DNA from: Pseudanabaena sp. ABRG5-3
Lineage (GTDB): Bacteria > Cyanobacteriota > Cyanobacteriia > Pseudanabaenales > Pseudanabaenaceae
DNA length: 64,000 nucleotides
Assembly: GCF_003967015.1 (NCBI RefSeq)
Contig: NZ_AP017560.1
Coordinates: forward strand, 4,562,501 to 4,626,500
Direction: 5' to 3'
Shown here: positions 10,573 through 18,200 of the stretch, piece after piece
Numbering within the stretch: the first letter of the stretch is position 1
How the letters are laid out: each line of letters starts with the position of its first letter
The notes under the pieces: model-generated
What the model saw: the letters and a program-made list of their open reading frames with translations, nothing else
Told to the model about the DNA's origin: nothing
The model's database searches: none
Position numbers and translations under genes: made by a program

Positions 10573-10638
10573 AAGCTTTAAAAGCAGATGTAGTTAAATA
10601 ATCACTTGATATGGCGATCGCGAATTTGTATCATTACT
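10573..10638. repeat. Relic repeat copy A
   Basis: These 66 nt match 11475-11540 at 55 positions (about 83%) with no gaps. Several differences are synonymous-looking transitions. In one frame both copies encode similar peptides (ALKxDVVK...SDMxIANLYHY), and copy A has a stop inside. Both look like decayed pieces of one coding sequence, perhaps an antitoxin. Confidence 0.55.
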
Positions 10639-10649
10639 TTCAATTTTAG

Positions 10650-11078
10650 CTAAACAGAAACAGTAGTTTCCTTTACAACTGAAACATCAACACCATTTAA
10701 TCTGTTACCTTCAGAAATCACATCGACAGATTGCAGATCTTTATCCACACCGATCATCAATCCCGCCATCACCAATAAACGATCCGACTGATGACGAGTA
10801 TGCAACGACAAAAGCGATCGCGGCTCCACAGGAAAAACTTGCCACCACGCCAATAACTCCCTATGCATCATCGCTAGATCAAGCAAAAACTGCTGGGGAA
10901 CATTTGGCACACACCAATCAATCGCTAAAGCCGCCTCACGCAGAGAAAGTTTAGTGAGTTCATCATAAGTAGGAGAATCTGCATAGCGTGAAATATTAGC
11001 AAGAGTTGAAGCGATATTGCCAATCTGCTGCTGCCAACTTAAAAGTTTAAATCTTTCATATAGACTTTGACGTTCCAT
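10650..11078 (-). CDS. Hypothetical protein, co-transcribed with DUF5674 gene
   Basis: This 142-residue soluble, mostly helical protein is of no family I recognise. Segments such as SWQQQIGNIASTLANISRY and LREAALAIDWCVPNVPQQFL suggest a small helical bundle. Its ATG shares one base with the TAA of the upstream DUF5674 gene (TAATG), so the two are translationally coupled. The pairing with DUF5674 and the location in a toxin-antitoxin island suggest a two-gene module of unknown role. Confidence 0.7.
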   Translation of the reverse strand: MERQSLYERFKLLSWQQQIGNIASTLANISRYADSPTYDELTKLSLREAALAIDWCVPNVPQQFLLDLAMMHRELLAWWQVFPVEPRSLLSLHTRHQSDRLLVMAGLMIGVDKDLQSVDVISEGNRLNGVDVSVVKETTVSV

Positions 11079-11413
11079 TACATCACCTCCAAAAGATAAC
11101 GAACTATTTTTTCAATTCTCGCTTTGAGTTGTAAATCCCTGACTTCCATCGTCATATTTTGTTGACGAGGACGAATGTTAATAATTGACTCAAACCCAAC
11201 CTCTTTCGTTTGAGGATACCAATCCGCACCCCAGATATTCTCTTGTTGACTACCATCATCTAGCAATAACTGCTCGCAATCAAAATGAAGTTCACCACCA
11301 CCAGCTAGAATTTCCCTAGTCACATCGACTGCAAGTTTAATTCTCAGTCCAAATAATGGTTCTGCCATTTCTCTGATTTTTTCTGAAGTAGTAGGCTCTC
11401 GAACGATAATCAT
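11078..11413 (-). CDS. DUF5674 family protein
   Basis: This 111-residue protein matches the DUF5674 pattern. It starts MIIVREP, then has EMAEPLFG, a VDVTREILAGGGELHFDCEQLLLDDGS-like core and a C-terminal INIRPRQQN segment with a basic helix. The molecular function of DUF5674 is not established. It is the first gene of a two-gene unit whose second gene starts at its stop codon. It sits in the accessory island that splits the MoxR/SWIM gene set. Confidence 0.85.
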   Translation of the reverse strand: MIIVREPTTSEKIREMAEPLFGLRIKLAVDVTREILAGGGELHFDCEQLLLDDGSQQENIWGADWYPQTKEVGFESIINIRPRQQNMTMEVRDLQLKARIEKIVRYLLEVM

Positions 11414-11474
11414 GAAAATGTCATTATCTTTGGTTAATTGATTGAATATTGCTTAGCCCTTAGAATTATAGCAA

Positions 11475-11540
11475 AAGCTTTAAAAGTAGATGTAGTTAAA
11501 CAATTGTCTGATATGGTGATCGCTAATTTATATCACTACC
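11475..11540. repeat. Relic repeat copy B
   Basis: This is the second copy of the 66-nt repeat at 10573-10638 (11 mismatches). It lies inside a short plus-strand open frame (about 11438-11623) that I judge to be a gene fragment rather than a gene. The two copies flank the DUF5674 gene pair. Confidence 0.55.
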
Positions 11541-11545
11541 TCAGT

Positions 11546-11962
11546 TTAGAGAGACATCAAATTTTCAAAAGGATGACGATTTTTCCAGCGATAGGTATTA
11601 AAGTCTCGAAAATCAACCGATAGAATCCGCCCATGCCCTAAATGTTCCGCAAGAATAATCAATGAGGCATCCGCTAAATCCATTGGTAGAGAACTATATT
11701 GATTCATTAATTCACTAATTCGTTTTCCATCTTGAACTTTGAGATCGAAAACGTCAAATGCTCCTATTCCCAAACTGTTAATAAAAGTCTGTTGAGCATT
11801 TGTGCCTGTACGTTTTAAGAGAATATGACAAGCTTCCGTAATCACACACCATGTTGTAATCAAAGGCTCATCTATCGTATCTAAAACATCTTGAGCCTGA
11901 ACATGATAATCATCACGACGATTGATTAATGCGATCCAAAAGCCAGAATCAACGATGATCAT
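11546..11962 (-). CDS. PIN-domain toxin (VapC-like)
   Basis: This 138-residue protein has a PIN-domain ribonuclease pattern. It shows an N-terminal MIIVDSGFWIAL (D5), an acidic residue in ITEACHILLKR, the MDLADASLI cluster supplying two aspartates, and a final SVDFRDFNTY. Such proteins cut RNA with divalent metal and act as VapC toxins. ATG 11962 was chosen over an upstream start because the PIN fold normally begins at this strand and the upstream codons overlap the antitoxin. The gene overlaps the upstream ribbon-helix-helix-like antitoxin by 14 nt. Confidence 0.85.
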   Translation of the reverse strand: MIIVDSGFWIALINRRDDYHVQAQDVLDTIDEPLITTWCVITEACHILLKRTGTNAQQTFINSLGIGAFDVFDLKVQDGKRISELMNQYSSLPMDLADASLIILAEHLGHGRILSVDFRDFNTYRWKNRHPFENLMSL

Positions 11963-12227
11963 ATTTTTCGTTAAGACTTTCAGTGAGATATTGCTTGTAA
12001 TTAACCGACAAATCAGCGTCACCTTCAGCACAACCAATTAGTCCTGATTGCTTGAGAAGTTGCAAAGGTTTTACTGGGGATTCTTGATGTAATTTTTCAT
12101 AATAAAGATCGATCGCCGCTTTCACAATGTCAGACGCACCTTGATTTGTACGACGACGAATGTAGTTAAATTTGCTGGCGCGATCGCGATCGAGCCTTGC
12201 ATTAACTCTCATATCTTTAGTTGTCAT
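11949..12227 (-). CDS. Ribbon-helix-helix-like antitoxin paired with PIN toxin
   Basis: This 92-residue protein has an N-terminal MRVNARLDRDRASKFNYIRR segment followed by SDIVKAAIDLYYEKL. This is the strand-helix-helix layout of RHH (CopG/MetJ-like) DNA-binding antitoxins. The C-terminal half (about 45-92) would wrap the toxin. ATG 12227 (MTTKDMRVN) is preferred over the start 18 nt upstream. It precedes and overlaps the PIN gene, the usual antitoxin-first order. Its promoter must lie in the short space before 12264 or within the end of the DUF5691 gene. Confidence 0.75.
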   Translation of the reverse strand: MTTKDMRVNARLDRDRASKFNYIRRRTNQGASDIVKAAIDLYYEKLHQESPVKPLQLLKQSGLIGCAEGDADLSVNYKQYLTESLNEKYDHR

Positions 12228-12263
12228 AACTATGTATGACATCATAACTCACAAACTTTAAAG

Positions 12264-13883
12264 TTAGAACCTATCAAAGGAATACTCTGAAATTGACTCC
12301 AACATTTCCTGCCTGATTTGCAATAAATCAACAAATTGTTTAATGGATTTATGTAATGTTGTTTGCATATACTCCAATTCCCTAAGTTCTCTTTTATTTT
12401 CAGAATCTAGAGTAAACTCCTGTAACCTTTGACTAACTTCAAGTGCTTGCTCCTTAGCCGCAGGAATCAGCGATAGAGATATATATTTCGCAGCATCACG
12501 AACAAATTCACTGATGCCCCAATAGTGACTCGTTAATTGAGAAGTGGTGATAAATCGCTCCAGAGTGGTGATAATTACTTCAAGAACGATCTCACTTACT
12601 TCTTCATTCCAAATAGTTTTATTCCTAAAGAGAAGCGACTTAAAAAGATTACTAAAGGCTAAATCAGAATTTTTGAGCAGATGGATCGCTGCGGCTTGTT
12701 GTTGAGAATCTAAAATGAGACTCTCAGCTAGAGGCTGTCCAGCAATGCGATTAACCTCCTCCTCTTGGCTAAACTCAACCAAGGCTTGCAACCAAACTAA
12801 ATCTCCTGTTTTTTGAGCCGCCGCAATCCATCCTTGGAGAATTAAGCGATCGCTTTGGGAATGATTAGCAGCTTTAACCAAATCCTCCATTGACCTTGCC
12901 AAATGTTGATACCAGAAAGATAACGGTGTTGATGTCAGCATCTTCAATAACCACGAAGCGCGATCGCCTATTTGCGTATCATTACTTTTCGACTCAATCC
13001 CATCCCTCAGCATCTCAGGCGTATGCACTTCAGGTAAATCAACCGTAAAATATGGCTGATTGCCTTCATTCTGTAATTTGACTAAATTCTGAACTCTAGC
13101 GATCGCTCTTTGGCAAAATCTCGACTCAGACAAACAAGTTAACAAATCAACGGTAACGCGCCGCACTTCCTTACTGCGATCATCCAGTAATGCTTCTAAA
13201 AAAGGCTCGTCCGCCATGCTTAAACCAGTTCCCAGAACTTCCAAAAAAGCCGTGCGATCGCTAGCGCTTTCCTGCTTCCATGTTGACTCTAGCAATTGCC
13301 TTGCTTGGACAGGTTCTTGACGACGCAATTTCGTCAGCCACATTAACCTTGCCGCCTTGCTACCTGTCTCCCATACCACTTCATCCTCACTCGCCACATA
13401 GTTCCATTCAGGATTTTGAGCCGCTAACCATTGCCCACGCTTACCCAATACCTTAACGATCGCCTCGCGCACATCCGATTGCCTTTTACCCAAGTCCAGC
13501 AAACTCGGCAAGCTAGTTTCATGAACTCTTTGTCCAAGATCTGCTAAGCAATCAAGAAGTTCAGGCAGTAGTTGCTGGTGTTCACCATTAAGCATCAAAG
13601 ATAGATAATAGCCAGTGCGATCGCTACAACGTGGTAGATCATCTAATTCACAGGGGTCGGTAATTTGTAATTGGTGATTGGTAATAGGTAATTGTCCTGC
13701 TTGCTGGTACATTGTGACTATTGCCACAGTACTTAGCAATGCGGCTTCTTGATTAGTGGTGTCAATATTTGCTAGTAGCTGACCCAGATTTCCATCAGTA
13801 GTAATGGGCGTAAATGGCTGTCTCTGGGTTCCGATGAGAGCGGTTGCGGTGATAGTTTGTAATAGTGAAGATTCAAGCGACAT
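12264..13883 (-). CDS. DUF5691 family protein
   Basis: This 539-residue helical protein fits DUF5691. It has an N-terminal ITATALIGTQRQPF block, then HEAT-like helical repeats (for example LLDDRSKEVRRVTVDLLTCL near 230). DUF5691 genes accompany SWIM, MoxR, VWA and DUF5682 genes in many bacteria. The function is unknown. It overlaps the upstream SWIM gene by 11 nt. Residues ~64-75 (PITNHQLQIT) are encoded by a short AT-rich tandem repeat that appears inserted in frame. The 3' end is close to the start of the toxin-antitoxin island. Confidence 0.85.
   Translation of the reverse strand: MSLESSLLQTITATALIGTQRQPFTPITTDGNLGQLLANIDTTNQEAALLSTVAIVTMYQQAGQLPITNHQLQITDPCELDDLPRCSDRTGYYLSLMLNGEHQQLLPELLDCLADLGQRVHETSLPSLLDLGKRQSDVREAIVKVLGKRGQWLAAQNPEWNYVASEDEVVWETGSKAARLMWLTKLRRQEPVQARQLLESTWKQESASDRTAFLEVLGTGLSMADEPFLEALLDDRSKEVRRVTVDLLTCLSESRFCQRAIARVQNLVKLQNEGNQPYFTVDLPEVHTPEMLRDGIESKSNDTQIGDRASWLLKMLTSTPLSFWYQHLARSMEDLVKAANHSQSDRLILQGWIAAAQKTGDLVWLQALVEFSQEEEVNRIAGQPLAESLILDSQQQAAAIHLLKNSDLAFSNLFKSLLFRNKTIWNEEVSEIVLEVIITTLERFITTSQLTSHYWGISEFVRDAAKYISLSLIPAAKEQALEVSQRLQEFTLDSENKRELRELEYMQTTLHKSIKQFVDLLQIRQEMLESISEYSFDRF
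13659..13694. repeat. STRR-like short tandem repeat inside the DUF5691 gene
   Basis: Degenerate repeats of GGTAATTG (variants GTAATTTG, GGTGATTG, GGTAATAG) occupy about 36 nt within the coding region. On the coding strand they read as PITNHQLQIT, a peptide typical of cyanobacterial short tandemly repeated elements that have entered genes. The frame is preserved. Confidence 0.65.
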
Positions 13884-15252
13884 AAGACTTATCTCCTACC
13901 CAAATACTCAAAGGATAAAAATTATTGCCATTCCATTCGCCAAAGATAGTTACAGGATGCCCACCGCTTAGGGCTAAGAGTGTCCAGCCTCGCTCAAAAC
14001 GTAGTGATATAGGTAACATATTTGCGGCGCGATCGCAGATCAACCATTTGCCCTCATTATGAATAGGGATAACCTGCTGAAGGGTGAGGGGAAAGCGCTC
14101 TAACCAAGGATTTTTCACTAGAGCGCTACTATAAGAGGCGATCGCTAAATCAATAGTTTCAGAGCCAACTAGATCTTCTGTAGATACTATCAATTGTGAA
14201 TTCTGTCTGTTTTTAATAATGGCTCGAAGTGGATAGGCACTCTCAAAAAATGCGAGTTCTGCTTCTAAATAATTACCTAATAGAAAGCTTGTCTCAAAGG
14301 CTTGAGTACCGTGGGCAAATTGGAGAAATAGCGCATAACGATGACTCTGTTTACCCCATAGCCAAGTTCGACTCACCCGCAACCGCTCCTCTATCTCTAT
14401 TTGCTGCCCGATGACTAACCAGAGATCCTGTTGGAGATTTTTCGATGCAGATGGCTCCTGCTCTACGTTAGCCAGTAGCTCTGACTGGCTCTGTGTCCAA
14501 CCAATTTGATTACGAATATCCGCTTGAATAGGTAAGGGAAGAGATTCTAAATGGCGAAATCCTTCTAGAAGTAAATGTAATTTGCCTAATTTAGCTAATA
14601 GTCTTTCTTCCCAACCTGTGCCAGAGACGATCAAACTAGGAATCTCTCGAATCTGTCTAGCTAAACTTGGGGCTTGGGCATCCACCATTCGCGCCGCAGG
14701 TTGCTCCCAAAACTGATAGGACTCAGTACGGACAGAAGTTAGCCCCTGACGCACCAAATCGCTTAGCCATACTTGTAATTCTTGTAATCCCGCCTCGACC
14801 TTTTTAAACCTAGCCTTAGCGCGTTTGGCTTGCGCCTCTGGATCAACTGTTTTTTCAGGTTCGCTCGCTTTTTGCTTTTGCTTTTCCTCCCGCTTAGCGC
14901 GAGATGCCATCCAATCAGCAACCCAATCTGGTGGTGTTCCATTAGTTAGAGATGTGGGGTGACTCACCAGCAGTAAAAACAAGCCTAGTCCATGCTTACA
15001 GGGAAACTTACGACTGGGGCAGCTACAGCGAAAGGCAGGTTCCGATAAATCGATTTGAGTACGGTATGGGGCTTTGCCACTACCCTGACATTCTCCCCAA
15101 ATTATCTGTTGCTCTTGTCCTAGTCCATGCCATTTACTTAATGTTGCTAGGCTTTTACCGTTTTTGGCGGAGGCAGCATCAGGCGCTAATAGCAACACTT
15201 TCTCAGATGTCCAAGAACTACTTTCTACTGCTGAAAAATCTTGATTTTGCAT
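13873..15252 (-). CDS. SWIM zinc-finger protein (YehQ-like)
   Basis: This 459-residue protein has a SWIM zinc finger CxCx6CxH near the N-terminus (C76, C78, C85, H87, in CSCPSRKFPCKHGLGL). A charged lysine-rich linker (about 125-150) and a long helical C-terminal region follow. SWIM fingers bind DNA or proteins. Here the finger probably tethers the protein within the MoxR-linked complex. E. coli YehQ has a comparable layout. The start at 15252 follows no strong ribosome site but gives the full finger. It is the first gene of the SWIM-DUF5691 pair, 14 nt downstream of the hybrid kinase gene. Confidence 0.88.
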   Translation of the reverse strand: MQNQDFSAVESSSWTSEKVLLLAPDAASAKNGKSLATLSKWHGLGQEQQIIWGECQGSGKAPYRTQIDLSEPAFRCSCPSRKFPCKHGLGLFLLLVSHPTSLTNGTPPDWVADWMASRAKREEKQKQKASEPEKTVDPEAQAKRAKARFKKVEAGLQELQVWLSDLVRQGLTSVRTESYQFWEQPAARMVDAQAPSLARQIREIPSLIVSGTGWEERLLAKLGKLHLLLEGFRHLESLPLPIQADIRNQIGWTQSQSELLANVEQEPSASKNLQQDLWLVIGQQIEIEERLRVSRTWLWGKQSHRYALFLQFAHGTQAFETSFLLGNYLEAELAFFESAYPLRAIIKNRQNSQLIVSTEDLVGSETIDLAIASYSSALVKNPWLERFPLTLQQVIPIHNEGKWLICDRAANMLPISLRFERGWTLLALSGGHPVTIFGEWNGNNFYPLSIWVGDKSYVA

Positions 15253-15266
15253 AGACCGATATCCCT

Positions 15267-18200
15267 TTATCCTTTACTAAGCAACTGTTCTACTAAGGTA
15301 GTTAGCTGTTTTAACTTAATTGGTTTACTGAGATAGTCATTAGCTCCTGCGGCTAAACATTTCTCGCGATCGCCTGTCATTGCTAGGGCCGTGAGGGCAA
15401 TAATCGGCATAGTAAACTGCTTGCTGCGAATGCGTTTGATCGCTTCAAGCCCATCAATTACTGGCATTTGAATATCCATCAGCACGAGATCAGGTTGCTC
15501 AATTTGTACCAGATCGATCGCTGTCTGTCCATCCTTAGCGACAATGACGCGGTAGCCTTTGGCAACCAGATAGTTAAATAGAGTCACAATATTTGCTTCG
15601 TTATCTTCTGCTAGTAAAATTACAGATGAGGGCGATGTATCATCACTCTCGCCAATAACATTATCTGATGCTGATACCTTTGATAATTTTTTGGGACGTG
15701 GCGTAGATCTTTCGTTATAGGGAAGTTTAATCTCAAAACAACTGCCAACACCAACTTGACTAGTAGCGGAAACATACCCACCATGTAGCTCAACAATCCG
15801 TTTAACTAGGGCTAATCCTAAGCCTGTACCCTCATATTGACGATTGAGAGCGCTATCGACTTGAATAAAGGGTTGAAACAACGTTTTGAGAGCCTCAGAT
15901 TCAATGCCAATACCCGTATCGATCACGGCAAATCTAACCCAGTGAGTGATGGAATTAGCGATCGCACTTTGTAATTGTTCTGGCTTTGCCTCCTGCATAG
16001 TCACCTCTAAACTAACGGAACCTCCCTCTGATGTAAATTTCACAGCATTATTCAGAAGATTGATCAATACTTGGCGGATACGGCGTTCATCGATGGTTAT
16101 TTCGGGCAGAGCGTTGGCACACTTAACTTGTAGGCGCACATTTTTTTGCATTGCCTGTTGTTTGACAAACATCACACTGGCTTGACTGATCTGTTCAAGA
16201 TGGGTAGGATTGCAGTCTAAGTACAATTTGCCCGCTTCAATCTTAGCGAGATCAAGGATGTCATTAATTAGTTCTAGTAAATGATGACCACTCTTTTCGA
16301 TAGTCTGTAATACTTTCTTTTGCTGCGGATTTAACTGACCAAATACCTGTTCTTGGAGACCTTCAGTAATACCAAGGATCGCGTTGAGGGGAGTACGCAG
16401 TTCATGGCTCATATTAGCGAGAAATTCATCTTTGAGGCGGGTAGCACGCTCAAGCTGTTCGTTAGATATCGCCAGTTTTTGATTCATATCAAGGAGTAAT
16501 TGTTGGGCTTTTTGGCTTTCAGTGATATCTTCCGCTAACCCCTCGACTGCAACCAGATTATCCTCACTATCTCTAAGAGGATGCTCCGAGACCATAATCG
16601 TGCGTTCAGTTCCATCAATATGGGTAAATCGCAGACCAAATTGATGGAAGTCGATCTCACCTGCCGCCATTTGCCGCACAAATTCCAAAGCCTTCTGCAA
16701 ATCCTCTGGATGCCATTTGATGAGATCAATCCAACTCCTACCAATAGTCTCTTCATATTCAAGACCAAATATCGGCATGAGACCACCGCTAATATAATTC
16801 AGAATGCCCTCAACTCCAGAATAGCTAAAGAAGACAAATTTATCTCCAATATCAATCACTAGTCGTTGGAATTGATCGCGACTTTGCTGCAATTGCTGCT
16901 CAATTTGTTTGCGGCGCGTAATATCCTGAAAAGTCCCCAATACTCCAATGATATTGCCTTCCCAATCTTGCAGTGGCACTTTATTGGTCTCCAGCCATCG
17001 CTCCTCACCCGTTGGCATCGAGATCTTTTCTTCGATGAAATATTTGGGTATGCGGGATTGCATGACTTGGTGATCATCAGCTCGAAAACCTCTTATTTGA
17101 TCTAAGGTATAGGGGAAATCAAAATCAGTTTTACCCACAATTTCTGTCAGCGATGATAATCCTGTAGTTACTAAGAACATTTCATTACAACCTAGATATA
17201 CAGAATTTAGGTCTTTCCAAAATACGGCAAAGGGAAAACCATCTAAAACAGTTTGGAGAAATTGTTGAGATTCTCTCAGAGCATTTTCTGATTTCTTGCG
17301 ATCGCTAATATCCACGATGACAGCGACACAATCTTGCTCGGAAATCATCGTCGCTCCCACTAGCACATAAACATAATGTCCATCCTTGTGATAGTAGGCT
17401 TTTTCCCAAGGATCAATTGATTGATGCGTTGTTAGATGGGCGATCGCCGCAAGATCCTGCGGCACATATTCGGGGGGAGTCATCTGTTGCCAATTAATTT
17501 GCCCAGACTCCAACTCTGCTCTGGTATAGCCAAGCATTTCTAAAAAGCGATCATTTGCTTGCGTGATCTGACCGCTAAAGTTCGTAAATATCATCCCCAC
17601 CACATTAAACTCAAACACGCGACGGAAGCGGATTTCACTTTCTTTGAGGGCAGTTTCCGCAAGTTGGCGATCGCGTTCAATCGCTTTCTGATCGGTAATA
17701 TCTCTGGCAATTCCTACAAAGCCGATCACTTGATCATTGGTATCTTTGAGGGGTTTGATCGATATGCTCGAGGGAAACTGTGAACCATCTTTGCGAATAC
17801 TTATCCATTCCTCTTCCCGCTCTACACCTTTTGCTGTCATCGCCATTAGCATTTCGTCATTAGCAATCTCTATATCCAATTCCTGAGAGACAGCATCCGC
17901 CCGATCGCTTAACTCCTGAAGATCATGCAGAGATAAAATGTTTGCAATATCAATCAATTCGCTCGCCTTATAACCAGACATCCTTTCTGCGCCTGCATTA
18001 AAGGTTTTCACAATGCCATGTAAGTCCGTGGAAACTATTGCATAATCCGTACTATCGAGAATCGCCTGTTGCAAACTGTTGACTTGCAAGAGTTCTTGGG
18101 TTTGCGCTTGCACTCTCGCCTCTAACTCTTGGTTGAGTTCCTGAAGTTGCAGTTCAGTTTCCTTGAGTTGCGTAATGTCCTGCACAGTTCCGTGAGATAC

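Noticed and set aside
11438-11623. Plus-strand open frame of 61 codons
   Set aside because: It overlaps the PIN toxin gene on the other strand and matches a decayed copy at 10573-10638, so it is a relic, not a gene.
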